From NCBI GenBank assembly GCA_015068135.1, contig SVLB01000020.1:1-46681 (forward strand): a DNA stretch of 46,681 nucleotides, read 5' to 3'. Below the pieces are notes generated by a model. The model was not told the origin of the DNA and ran no database searches. It worked only from the letters and a program-made list of their open reading frames with translations. Of the stretch, positions 7,573-15,603 are shown in pieces. Position numbers and translations under genes: made by a program. The stretch is from Oscillospiraceae bacterium (GTDB lineage: Bacteria; Bacillota; Clostridia; Oscillospirales; Oscillospiraceae). Numbering within the stretch: position 1 is the stretch's first letter; each line of letters begins with the position of its first letter.

Positions 7573-8586
7573 ATGGAGATTCGGCAGTTACTGGAGGAAG
7601 AAGAACATAAACGCCTGGACCCCAAGGCGGCATTTTCCGATGAGAGCCGGGGCAGACTTCGCCCCTATGAGCCGACCCCCGGGGATGTACGCACCTGCTA
7701 CCAGCGGGACGTGGACCGGATCGTCCACTGCAAGGCATTTCGTCGGCTGATGCATAAGACCCAGGTGTTCTTACAGCCTGAGGGAGACCATTACCGCACC
7801 CGCATGACCCACACCCTGGAAGTGGCACGGATCGCCCGGACCATGGCAAGGGCGCTGCATCTGAATGAAGACCTGGCAGAGGCAGGCGCTATGGGCCATG
7901 ATTTGGGACATACTCCCTTTGGCCATGCCGGTGAAACGGCTCTGAGCGAAGCCATGGGTCAGCCCTTCCGCCATAACGAGCAGAGCCTCCGGGTGGTGGA
8001 TGTGTTGGAAAACGGAGGCGCAGGCCTGAATCTTACTTATGAGGTCCGCATGGCGATCCTGGGTCATACCGGCGACTTTTGGCCGGAGACCATGGAGGGA
8101 AGACTGGTGCGCCGTGCCGATCAGATCGCCTATGTCAATCACGATATTGACGATGCCATCCGAGCGGGGATCCTCACCGATGAGGACATTCCCCGGTCCA
8201 TATCCCGGCTTTTGGGGCATTCCCACAGCGACCGGATCAATACTCTGGTCTGCGATGTGATCGATACCTCCCGGGAGGCAGGGCAGGTCATGCTCTCACC
8301 GGAAATGGAAAAGACCCTGGCGGATCTGCGCAGCTTTATGTTTGAGCGGGTCTACCGTAACCCTGTGGCAAAAGGGGAGGAGAGTAAGGCCAGGGATATG
8401 CTCAAGCGGCTGTATGAATACTATTTCACTCACCCCGAAGCCATTCCGGAGGACTTCCAGCCCCAGCTGAGCTTCGACGGCATGGAACGCACCGTCTGTG
8501 ACTATATTGCCGGTATGACGGATAAATACGCAGTAGATAAATATACGGAGCTGTTTATCCCTATGGGATGGCATATCCGCGGATAA
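7573..8586 (+). CDS. dgt: dGTPase-like deoxynucleotide triphosphohydrolase (HD domain)
   Basis: 337 residues. It hydrolyses dNTPs to the nucleoside and triphosphate. HD-domain metal ligands are seen in RTRMTHTLEVARIA and MGHDLGHTPFGHAGE, and AFRRLMHKTQVF is the usual lead-in segment. The size fits the dGTPase-like subgroup common in Firmicutes. ATG at 7573 sits eight bases after AAGGAGG; the in-frame GTG at 7567 is only two bases from it. It lies in the dgt - membrane protein - dnaG - sigma order known from Clostridia, placing dNTP control next to primase. Confidence 0.93.
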   Translation: MEIRQLLEEEEHKRLDPKAAFSDESRGRLRPYEPTPGDVRTCYQRDVDRIVHCKAFRRLMHKTQVFLQPEGDHYRTRMTHTLEVARIARTMARALHLNEDLAEAGAMGHDLGHTPFGHAGETALSEAMGQPFRHNEQSLRVVDVLENGGAGLNLTYEVRMAILGHTGDFWPETMEGRLVRRADQIAYVNHDIDDAIRAGILTDEDIPRSISRLLGHSHSDRINTLVCDVIDTSREAGQVMLSPEMEKTLADLRSFMFERVYRNPVAKGEESKARDMLKRLYEYYFTHPEAIPEDFQPQLSFDGMERTVCDYIAGMTDKYAVDKYTELFIPMGWHIRG

Positions 8587-8602
8587 ACGGAGGAAATGAA
8601 TC

Positions 8603-9055
8603 GTGAGACTGTTATCAACAAAGGATAGAGTATGGAGCTGGCTGCTGATCGTGCTGCCGGCCTTGATCCTGATCGCCAGTCTGATCCCCGGGATCATGCA
8701 GATGTATGACAATGTGCAAAAACAGTATGTGGCCTGCGGCCTTCTGAATATGCCCGGCGAGGAGACCGCCATGCACAATATCCGCCTGCCGTTGCTTGCG
8801 GCCCTGGCCTATTGGGTGATCCTGGGCGTTATGTACTATAGAAGCCAGGGCCTTGGTACACTGAAGGCGATTATGATCTTCGGCTTTTTGTGTGCCTTCC
8901 TTTTTGCCATTGCCCTGATCGTAAAGGCCAATTCCGTGAACATTACCCTGGTGAAGGGAATGCCCTACGGACTTTTACCCATTGCCTGTCTGGCGGTATC
9001 GGTGCTGTCCATCGTGCGGCTGAAGATGGAGGAAAAGAATTACGAATTTGACTGA
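8603..9055 (+). CDS. Four-span membrane protein of unknown function
   Basis: 150 residues with hydrophobic spans at about 13-31, 63-80, 88-108 and 120-138. A loop of about 30 residues lies between the first two spans. It starts at GTG with GGAGG nine bases upstream. I do not recognise the family. The position between dgt and dnaG suggests cotranscription but says little about function. Confidence 0.75.
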   Translation: MRLLSTKDRVWSWLLIVLPALILIASLIPGIMQMYDNVQKQYVACGLLNMPGEETAMHNIRLPLLAALAYWVILGVMYYRSQGLGTLKAIMIFGFLCAFLFAIALIVKANSVNITLVKGMPYGLLPIACLAVSVLSIVRLKMEEKNYEFD

Positions 9056-9119
9056 TTAGCCCGATTTATTACCCATTAACCATAGTATTCTGTCAATAAG
9101 AAAGAAAGGAGACGGTTTT

Positions 9120-10874
9120 ATGGCATTTCCTGCGGCATTTATCGATGAACTCATCGCCCGCAATCCCATCGAGGACGTGGTGGGCCAGTATGTGACCCTG
9201 CGCAGAAGCGGCGCCAATCTGTTTGGGCTATGCCCCTTCCACGGAGAGAAGACCGCCTCTTTCTCTGTGGCACCGGATAAGGGGATCTACTATTGCTTCG
9301 GCTGCCATAAAGGCGGCGGTGCCATTAACTTTATGATGGAGCTGGAGGGCTTAAGCTACCCGGACGCGGTGCGCAATCTTGCCCAACGGGCGGGAATGGA
9401 AGTGCCGGAGGACGAGCAGTATCAGAGCCGTTACCGTCAGCAGGAGCGGCTTTGGGCCCTCCATAAGGAGGCGGCCCGGTTTTTCCACAGCCAGCTGTAT
9501 GCCCCCGTTGGCAAGGCGGCTTTGGCGTATGCCATGGGCCGTGGGATGCCCAAGTCCACCCTGATCAATTTTGGCATCGGCTATGCCCCGGACAGTTGGG
9601 ACAGCCTGGTAAAGGCTATGCGCGCCAAGGGCTATACCGATGAAGAGCTGAAAGATTCCGGTCTTGTGACCGTCTCTCAAAAATCCGGGAATCTCTTTGA
9701 CCGGTTCCGGGACCGGCTTATGTTTCCCATTATCGATACCCGGGGCAATGTGATCGGCTTTGGCGGGCGGATCATGAACAACAAAGATCCCAATGCTGCC
9801 AAATACCTTAACTCCCCGGAGACCAAGATCTTCAACAAACGCAAAAATCTCTTTGCCCTGAACCTTGCCAAAAAGTCCAAGCTGGGCTACCTGATCCTGG
9901 TGGAGGGCTACATGGATGCCATTGCTCTGCATCAGTACGGCTTTGACTGTGCGGTAGCCTCCCTGGGAACCTCCCTGACAGAGGAGCATGCCACCCTGAT
10001 CTCCCGATATGTAGAGCAGGTAGTTCTGATCTATGATGGAGATGAGGCCGGTCAGCGGGCCACCCGTCGGGCCATCCCCATGCTGGAAAAGGCAGGGATC
10101 CAGGTAAAGGTCCTGAAAATGCGGGATGCCAAGGACCCGGACGAGTTTCTGAAAAAGTTCGGACCGGACCGGTTCAAGCTGCTGCTGGAGGAATCCTCCA
10201 ACCGGGTGGAATACCAGCTTGCGGATATCCGAAAGAAATACGATATTCGGGAGGCAGACCAAAAGGTACGCTATGTCCAGGAGGCGGCGGAGCTGATCTG
10301 CACCCTGGATAGCTCTGTCAAACGGGAGGTCTACGGCACCCGGGTAGCGGAAGCCGCCGGGATCACCTACGATGCGGTGAAGCTGGAAGTAAATAAGGCA
10401 TTCAAACGGCGGATCGCCCGGGAAAAGCGGAAGCAGGAGGCGATCGATCTTGCACCGGTAAAGGCCTTACAGCCCCGGGACCGTTCCATCCGCTATGACA
10501 ATGTAAAATCCGCCGTGGCGGAAGAGGGGCTCCTGGCCTATGTCCTGAAGGATCCGTCCCTGCTGCAGCAGACAAAGCAGCTGAAGCCGGAGCATTTCTC
10601 CGTGGAACTGTTTGGGCGCGTGTTCCGCCAGTTCACACAGCGGTATGAAGCCGGGATGGATATTTCTTTGGGCGTGCTGGAGGATGTGACTTCCCAGGAG
10701 ATGAACCACCTGACTGCCACAGTACACCGTCATTCTGAGCCTGTGAGTGAAGCGGCTTTTCGGGATTTTGTGCAGACGGTGCTGTCACAGAACCGGGGCC
10801 AGCAGGTGTCAACGGATGACGATCTGATGGCCCTGCGGAATCAGTTAAAAGAAAGAAAGGGAACCGGTGGATGA
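9120..10874 (+). CDS. dnaG: DNA primase
   Basis: 584 residues. It makes RNA primers at the replication fork. The N-terminal zinc-binding CHC2 finger is intact (Cys38, His41, Cys59, Cys62). The catalytic TOPRIM core follows with VEGYMDAIALH near 262 and the metal-binding DGDEAG near 306. The C-terminal part (about 450-584) corresponds to the DnaB-interaction domain and is less conserved. AAAGGAG precedes the ATG. The last four bases overlap the first sigma gene. This recalls the classical macromolecular-synthesis operon, here without rpsU. Confidence 0.97.
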   Translation: MAFPAAFIDELIARNPIEDVVGQYVTLRRSGANLFGLCPFHGEKTASFSVAPDKGIYYCFGCHKGGGAINFMMELEGLSYPDAVRNLAQRAGMEVPEDEQYQSRYRQQERLWALHKEAARFFHSQLYAPVGKAALAYAMGRGMPKSTLINFGIGYAPDSWDSLVKAMRAKGYTDEELKDSGLVTVSQKSGNLFDRFRDRLMFPIIDTRGNVIGFGGRIMNNKDPNAAKYLNSPETKIFNKRKNLFALNLAKKSKLGYLILVEGYMDAIALHQYGFDCAVASLGTSLTEEHATLISRYVEQVVLIYDGDEAGQRATRRAIPMLEKAGIQVKVLKMRDAKDPDEFLKKFGPDRFKLLLEESSNRVEYQLADIRKKYDIREADQKVRYVQEAAELICTLDSSVKREVYGTRVAEAAGITYDAVKLEVNKAFKRRIAREKRKQEAIDLAPVKALQPRDRSIRYDNVKSAVAEEGLLAYVLKDPSLLQQTKQLKPEHFSVELFGRVFRQFTQRYEAGMDISLGVLEDVTSQEMNHLTATVHRHSEPVSEAAFRDFVQTVLSQNRGQQVSTDDDLMALRNQLKERKGTGG

Positions 10875-11719
10875 GTTCTGTTTTACAAAGAGAAAACACT
10901 CACGATGAGGATATGCGCCTATATCTGCATCAGATCCGGCAGTATCCGCTGCTTACGGCCCAGGAGGAAAAGGAATTGGCCCTGGCCAGTGCTGCCGGGG
11001 ATCAGGATGCTATCCGAAAGCTGGTCAGCTCCAATCTGCGACTGGTCGTGAGTATCGCAAGGGACTATGCCGGACGGGGCGTGCCTCTGCTGGACCTGAT
11101 CCAGGAGGGGAGTATCGGGCTTTTGGTTGCGGCGAGAAAATTTGACCCCAGCCTGGACTACCGGTTTTCCACCTATGCCACCAAATGGATCCACCAGGGT
11201 GTCAGCCGTTGTATTTTGAACCACGGCGGTCTGATCCGGGTGCCGGTGCGCACGGCAGAGCGGATGCGCAAGCTCAGCCATATCCAAAATGATCTGCGGC
11301 AGACGCTCCACCGGGAGCCTACTGTGGAAGAGCTTGCCGAGGCCTGCCAAATGGATGCGGATAAAGTGCAAAAGACATTGGACCTGATCCCCCAGGTGTG
11401 TTCTTTGGACACGCCTGCCGGTGAGGACGATACTCTGCAGGCCCTCCTGGAGGATATCCATGCGCCGGAGCCCCAGGAGGCGTTGGTCCGTCAGGAATTG
11501 AAGGACACCATGGACGCGCTGCTGGACCGCCTGACACCCCGTCAGAAGGAGGTCATGCGCCTGCGCTTCGGTATGGAGGACGGTGTGTGCTACAGCCAGG
11601 AGGCGATTGGCACACGCCTGGGGATCTCCAAGGAGCGGGCCAGGCAGATCGAGCAGGAAGCGGTGAAAAAGCTGCGAAAGCTGAGTGCAGATTTGGATTT
11701 AGAGGAGTTTTTGGATTGA
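10871..11719 (+). CDS. RpoD-like sigma factor with altered melting region (sigma 1)
   Basis: 282 residues, short for a primary sigma factor, with no region 1.1. Region 1.2 begins near residue 12, region 2 spans about 50-120, region 3 about 120-190 and region 4 about 215-272. The core-binding motif DLIQEG (75-80) and the region 4.2 helix ISKERARQIEQEAVKKLRK are well kept. In region 2.3/2.4 the almost invariant TWWIRQ reads TKWIHQ (104-109): by alignment E. coli W433 is Lys105, R436 is His108 and T440 is Ser112, while F427, T429, Y430, W434 and Q437 are kept. The place after dnaG is where the housekeeping rpoD normally sits. It is either a diverged primary sigma or a paralogue, with the primary elsewhere. 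The stop overlaps the next gene by one base. Confidence 0.88.
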   Translation: MSSVLQRENTHDEDMRLYLHQIRQYPLLTAQEEKELALASAAGDQDAIRKLVSSNLRLVVSIARDYAGRGVPLLDLIQEGSIGLLVAARKFDPSLDYRFSTYATKWIHQGVSRCILNHGGLIRVPVRTAERMRKLSHIQNDLRQTLHREPTVEELAEACQMDADKVQKTLDLIPQVCSLDTPAGEDDTLQALLEDIHAPEPQEALVRQELKDTMDALLDRLTPRQKEVMRLRFGMEDGVCYSQEAIGTRLGISKERARQIEQEAVKKLRKLSADLDLEEFLD

Positions 11720-12732
11720 TGGAGTTTACATTTGCGGCAAGCCCCTGGGAGGGAATGGAGGCCGGGCAGACCCTTTCTGCCGCCCAAGCCCTGACGGTGC
11801 TTGCGCCCCTGGATGATACCGATGCCCAGGATGCCCTGGACGAACTGGAACAGCTGGGCATTACCCTGGATGCTTCCACCTTGCCCATGTACAGCGGAAC
11901 CGGAGAGACTGCGACCCGACTGTCTTTGGAGCGGAAGCTGGCAGCCCAGGGAGATCTGATGGGCAGCCTGGAGGAAACGGATCCTCTGCGCCTTTATTTG
12001 GAGGAATTGGCCCACACCCCTGCGGCAGGAGATGTGAATATCCTGGCTATGGAGTATGCCCGGGGGGATGAGGCGGCTGCCCAGCGGCTGACGGATCTGA
12101 TGCTTGGCACCGTGGTGGAGGAAGCCCGGGGCTATACGGGCCGGGGCGTACTGCTGCTGGATCTGATCCAGGAGGGCAGTATGGGCCTTTGGCAGAGCAT
12201 TCTGCAATATACCCAGGGAGAATTCCAGCCCCACGCCCTTTGGTGGATCCGCCAGTACCTTGCCAAGGCTGTGACGCTCCAGGCCAGAGCCGACGGCGTG
12301 GGCAGAAAACTGGTGGAGGCCATGGAGGATTACCGCAGTGTCTGCGACCGACTGTCCGGGGAACTGGGCAGAAACCCGGACCGACAGGAGATCGCCCAGG
12401 CCATGCACATCACCCCGGAGGAATTGGAGGCGGTGACGGACATTTTGGAGACCGCCAGAACCATGGAATACTTAAAGCCCCGTCAGCCGGAGCCGGAGGA
12501 CCCCGAGGAGACTCAGGCGGTGGAGGATACGGCGTATTTCCAAATGCGCCAGCGGATCGCAGAGCTTATGTCCAGCCTGACCGAGCAGGAGGCGAAGCTT
12601 CTGACCCTGCGCTACGGCCTGGAAGGGGGACTTCCCATGCGCCCTGCGGAAGCCGGTGCCAAGCTGGGACTGACCGCCCGGGAGGCAGAAGCTATGGAAG
12701 CTGCCGCCCTGAGCAAACTGAGGAAACAATAA
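11719..12732 (+). CDS. Second sigma-70-like protein with degenerate region 4.2 (sigma 2)
   Basis: 337 residues. The first 85 residues include a segment (LDDTDAQDALDELEQLGI) resembling region 1.1, followed by region 1.2 (DPLRLYLEEL, 88-97). Core-binding DLIQEG (148-153) and WWIRQ (175-179) are intact, but T429 and Y430 equivalents are Pro and His, and T440 is Ala. The C-terminal helix-turn-helix is shaped like region 4.2, yet the DNA-reading block TRERIRQIE reads TAREAEAME (319-327), so the residues that contact the -35 box are gone. It starts in a TGATG overlap with sigma 1, so the two proteins should be made together. It may work as a partner or modulator of sigma 1 or of core RNA polymerase; that is inference. 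Confidence 0.85.
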   Translation: MEFTFAASPWEGMEAGQTLSAAQALTVLAPLDDTDAQDALDELEQLGITLDASTLPMYSGTGETATRLSLERKLAAQGDLMGSLEETDPLRLYLEELAHTPAAGDVNILAMEYARGDEAAAQRLTDLMLGTVVEEARGYTGRGVLLLDLIQEGSMGLWQSILQYTQGEFQPHALWWIRQYLAKAVTLQARADGVGRKLVEAMEDYRSVCDRLSGELGRNPDRQEIAQAMHITPEELEAVTDILETARTMEYLKPRQPEPEDPEETQAVEDTAYFQMRQRIAELMSSLTEQEAKLLTLRYGLEGGLPMRPAEAGAKLGLTAREAEAMEAAALSKLRKQ

Positions 12733-12765
12733 ATTCCGATTTATCGCACTGTTTGCACTGCACTC

Positions 12766-12836
12766 GTAGGGGCCGATGCCCACATCGGCCCACACGCACT
12801 GCGGTAATTAGGGCCGATGTGGGCATCGGCCCCTAC
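12766..12836. repeat. Perfect 26-bp inverted repeat (GGGGCCGATG family)
   Basis: Arms 12766-12791 and 12811-12836 are exact reverse complements with a 19-base loop. There is no T-run after it on the plus strand. Related shorter hairpins with the same GGGGCCG...CGGCCC design occur at 22938-22970 and 23054-23110, so it is a member of a dispersed palindromic family rather than a simple terminator. It separates the sigma genes from cmk and would fold into a strong hairpin in read-through RNA. Confidence 0.85.
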
Positions 12837-12889
12837 GACAGGGTATTCGATAAATTGGAATTAAAAAAAGAAATGAAAGGTGAATCGTT

Positions 12890-13570
12890 ATGCCTAAGAC
12901 CTATTCCATCGCCATTGACGGCCCTGCCGGTGCGGGCAAAAGTACCATTGCCAGGCGCCTTGCGGCAGAGCTGGGCTATTACTATGTGGATACCGGTGCC
13001 ATTTACCGCACCGTAGCATATTTTTTGGACCTTTTGGGCATCAGCCCCAAGGATATTGACGGGGTATCCCGTTATATCGATGAGCTGACCGTGGAAATTG
13101 AGTACGATGAGGACGGCAAGCAGCACATGATCATGAACGGCATGGACGTGACCGAGGATATCCGCACCCAGGAGATCTCTCAAAAGGCCAGCCTGGTGTC
13201 TGCCCATGCCATCGTCCGGGATATGCTGCTGGACATGCAGCGGGATGTGGCAAAGCGGCATAATGTGGTCATGGACGGACGGGACATCGGTTCTGTGGTG
13301 CTGCCCAAGGCCACTGTGAAGATCTTTCTGACTGCCGATGCCGAGGTCCGTGCCAAACGCCGTTGCGATGAGCTGATCGCCAAGGGACAGAAGGCCAATT
13401 TCGAGCAGGTCCTCAAGCAGATCCAGCAGCGGGATTATCAGGATACCCATCGGGAGGTGGCACCCCTGAAAATGTGCCGGGATTCTGTGAAGCTGGATAC
13501 TTCCGAGCTGGACATTGACGGTGTGCTGGCAGCCATGAAAACCATTATCGCGGAGAAGATCCCCCTATGA
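12890..13570 (+). CDS. cmk: Cytidylate kinase
   Basis: 226 residues. It phosphorylates CMP and dCMP to the diphosphates. P-loop DGPAGAGKST (10-19), the YYVDTGAIYRT substrate segment and the DGRDIGSVVLP motif are all present. GAAAGGTG lies upstream of the ATG. The stop overlaps ispH by four bases; cmk followed by ispH-S1 is a common clostridial order. Confidence 0.97.
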   Translation: MPKTYSIAIDGPAGAGKSTIARRLAAELGYYYVDTGAIYRTVAYFLDLLGISPKDIDGVSRYIDELTVEIEYDEDGKQHMIMNGMDVTEDIRTQEISQKASLVSAHAIVRDMLLDMQRDVAKRHNVVMDGRDIGSVVLPKATVKIFLTADAEVRAKRRCDELIAKGQKANFEQVLKQIQQRDYQDTHREVAPLKMCRDSVKLDTSELDIDGVLAAMKTIIAEKIPL

Positions 13571-15549
13571 GTATTGTAGTAGCAAAAAACGCCGGCTTCT
13601 GCTTCGGTGTGAACCGGGCAGTGGAGCTGGTGGAGCAGGCGGCCGGTCAGGGCAGGGAAGTGGTGACTTTGGGTCCCATTATCCATAACCGCCATCAGGT
13701 GGACCGATTTGCCCAAATGGGTGTGCAGGTGATCCATGAGCCCAGCCAGGCAAAGCCCGGACAGACGGTGGTGATCCGTTCCCACGGAGTAACCAAAGCC
13801 GTATATGATGCCCTGGAAGCTATGGGGGTGCAGATCATCGATGCCACATGCCCCTTTGTCAAGCGGATCCATGGGATCGTAAGCAACGCCCGGCAGGAGG
13901 GAAGACTGCCCCTTATCATCGGCACCCGGGATCACCCGGAGGTGGAGGGCATTGCCGGCTGGTGTGACGATTGTCGGATTTTCCAGACCCCTCAGGAACT
14001 GGAAGAATGGATAAAATCCACCCCGGAAGCGGCAAATTTGCCAATCTGCATAGTTTGTCAAACGACATCCACTGAAAATTTGTGGAAATCGTGCGTTAAA
14101 ATCGCAAAAAAAGAGTTTACTAACTTGAAAATTTTTGATACAATATGTAAAGCAACCGAATTTCGGCAGGATGAAGCGGCGAAATTAAGCGCCCTGTGTC
14201 AGGCTATGGTCGTTGTGGGAGATGCATCCAGCTCCAACACGGGCCGCTTGGCTATGATCTGCCGGGAGCACTGTCAAAAGGTGGTTCTTGTGGATAATGC
14301 TGCAGAATTGGAACCCGGTTTTTTTGACGGTGCAACTACTATCGGAATCACGGCCGGTGCCTCGACTCCGGCGTGGATTATAAAGGAGGTCAACAAGACT
14401 ATGAGCGAAATTACTAATGTTGAGGCTGTACAGGAGGAGAACTTTGCAGAGCTTCTCGAGCAGTCCATCAAGACTTTAAATACAGGAGATAAGGTTACCG
14501 GCATCGTTACCGGCATTGGCTCTACCGAAGTCCAGATCGACCTGGGCACCAAGCACGCCGGTTACATTCCTTATGATGAAGTCAGCGCAGATCCCAACCT
14601 GAAGCCCGAGGATATCCTGAAGGTGGGCGACGAGATCGAGGTCTTCGTGGTTCGTGTCAACGACCAGGAGGGCACCTGCCAGCTGAGCAAGAAGAAGCTG
14701 GACGGCATGAAGGTATGGGACGAGATGGCTACCTGGTGCGAGGAGAAGACCGTCGTTGAGGGTACCATCACTGAGGAGAACAAGGGCGGTCTGGTTGCCA
14801 ACATCAAGGGCATCCGCGTGTTCATCCCCGCTTCCCAGTCCGGCATTGCCAAGGGCGGCGACATGACCGGTATGGTCGGTCAGACCGTTTCTCTGAAGAT
14901 CACTGAGGTCAACCGTGCCCGCCGTCGTGTTATCGGCTCCATCCGCGCCGTGACCGCAGAGGCTCGCAAGGCTGCTCAGGAGAAGATTTGGGCCGAGATC
15001 GAAGAGGGCAAGAAGTACCACGGTACTGTCAAGTCCCTGACTTCCTACGGCGCATTCGTGGACATTGGCGGTGTTGACGGCATGGTTCACGTTTCCGAGC
15101 TGAGCTGGAACCGGATCAAGACCCCCGCTGAGGTCGTTTCTGTGGGCGACGAGATCGACGTTTACGTCATTTCCTTCGATCCTGCCAAGCACAAGATCTC
15201 CCTGGGCTACAAGACCGCTGAGATGAATCCCTGGAATCAGTTCATGACCAACTACAATGTTGGTGATGTGGTGGATGCCAAGATCGTCAAGCTCATGACC
15301 TTCGGCGCTTTCGCTGAGATCATCCCCGGCGTTGACGGCCTGATCCACATTTCTCAGATCGCTGACAAGCGCATTGGCAAGCCTGAGGATGTCCTGTCCG
15401 AGGGTCAGCAGGTCCAGGTGAAGATCACCGATGTGGACGCTGAGAACAAGCGCATCTCCCTGTCCATCCGCGCTCTGCTGGAGAGCACCGAGGATGAGGC
15501 TGCTGAGGAGACTGCCGAGGAGACTGCCGAGGAGACCACTGAGGAGTAA
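13567..15549 (+). CDS. ispH: IspH / ribosomal protein S1 fusion
   Basis: 660 residues, two proteins in one frame. Residues 1-278 are IspH, the 4Fe-4S enzyme that makes IPP and DMAPP in the non-mevalonate pathway: cluster cysteines are Cys12, Cys95 and Cys194, with TAGASTP near the end. From Met279 the protein reads like an S1 N-terminus and carries four S1 RNA-binding domains (about 305-377, 392-460, 478-548, 563-635) and an acidic EETAEE tail. The fusion is known in Clostridia. Base usage changes at the junction: the S1 part has the strongly biased codons of a ribosomal protein, while the ispH part has an A+T-rich stretch at 14080-14160. An internal ribosome site and promoter-like element are listed separately. 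Confidence 0.95.
   Translation: MSIVVAKNAGFCFGVNRAVELVEQAAGQGREVVTLGPIIHNRHQVDRFAQMGVQVIHEPSQAKPGQTVVIRSHGVTKAVYDALEAMGVQIIDATCPFVKRIHGIVSNARQEGRLPLIIGTRDHPEVEGIAGWCDDCRIFQTPQELEEWIKSTPEAANLPICIVCQTTSTENLWKSCVKIAKKEFTNLKIFDTICKATEFRQDEAAKLSALCQAMVVVGDASSSNTGRLAMICREHCQKVVLVDNAAELEPGFFDGATTIGITAGASTPAWIIKEVNKTMSEITNVEAVQEENFAELLEQSIKTLNTGDKVTGIVTGIGSTEVQIDLGTKHAGYIPYDEVSADPNLKPEDILKVGDEIEVFVVRVNDQEGTCQLSKKKLDGMKVWDEMATWCEEKTVVEGTITEENKGGLVANIKGIRVFIPASQSGIAKGGDMTGMVGQTVSLKITEVNRARRRVIGSIRAVTAEARKAAQEKIWAEIEEGKKYHGTVKSLTSYGAFVDIGGVDGMVHVSELSWNRIKTPAEVVSVGDEIDVYVISFDPAKHKISLGYKTAEMNPWNQFMTNYNVGDVVDAKIVKLMTFGAFAEIIPGVDGLIHISQIADKRIGKPEDVLSEGQQVQVKITDVDAENKRISLSIRALLESTEDEAAEETAEETAEETTEE
14116..14144 (+). 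promoter_or_regulatory. Possible internal promoter for the S1 part
   Basis: Inside the ispH frame, in its most A+T-rich stretch: TTTACT (14116-14121), 17-bp spacer, TACAAT (14139-14144). It lies about 250 bases before the internal S1 start. The match is good but not decisive. Confidence 0.4.
14382..14403 (+). promoter_or_regulatory. Internal ribosome binding site at the IspH-S1 junction
   Basis: AAAGGAGGT (14382-14390) stands 10-11 bases before the in-frame ATG at 14401, exactly where the S1 sequence begins (MSEITNVEA). A site this strong inside a coding region suggests that free S1 of about 382 residues can be made. Confidence 0.6.
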
Positions 15550-15557
15550 TGCTACAT

Positions 15558-15585
15558 ACCGGGGCTTGCATAAGCCCCGGTTTTC
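15558..15585 (+). terminator. Terminator after ispH-S1
   Basis: A 10-bp stem (15558-15567 with 15572-15581) and a short T-run. The T-run is only four to five bases, so read-through into the next gene is likely. Confidence 0.6.
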
Positions 15586-15603
15586 TATATCAAGGAGTAA
15601 ACT

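Noticed and set aside
10871..12732. One sigma gene split by a frameshift
   Set aside because: Both reading frames contain their own regions 1.2, 2 and 4, so they are two full-length paralogues and not halves of one gene.
12766..12836. Simple terminator of the sigma operon
   Set aside because: There is no T-run, the arms are far longer than needed, and related copies occur at unrelated sites.
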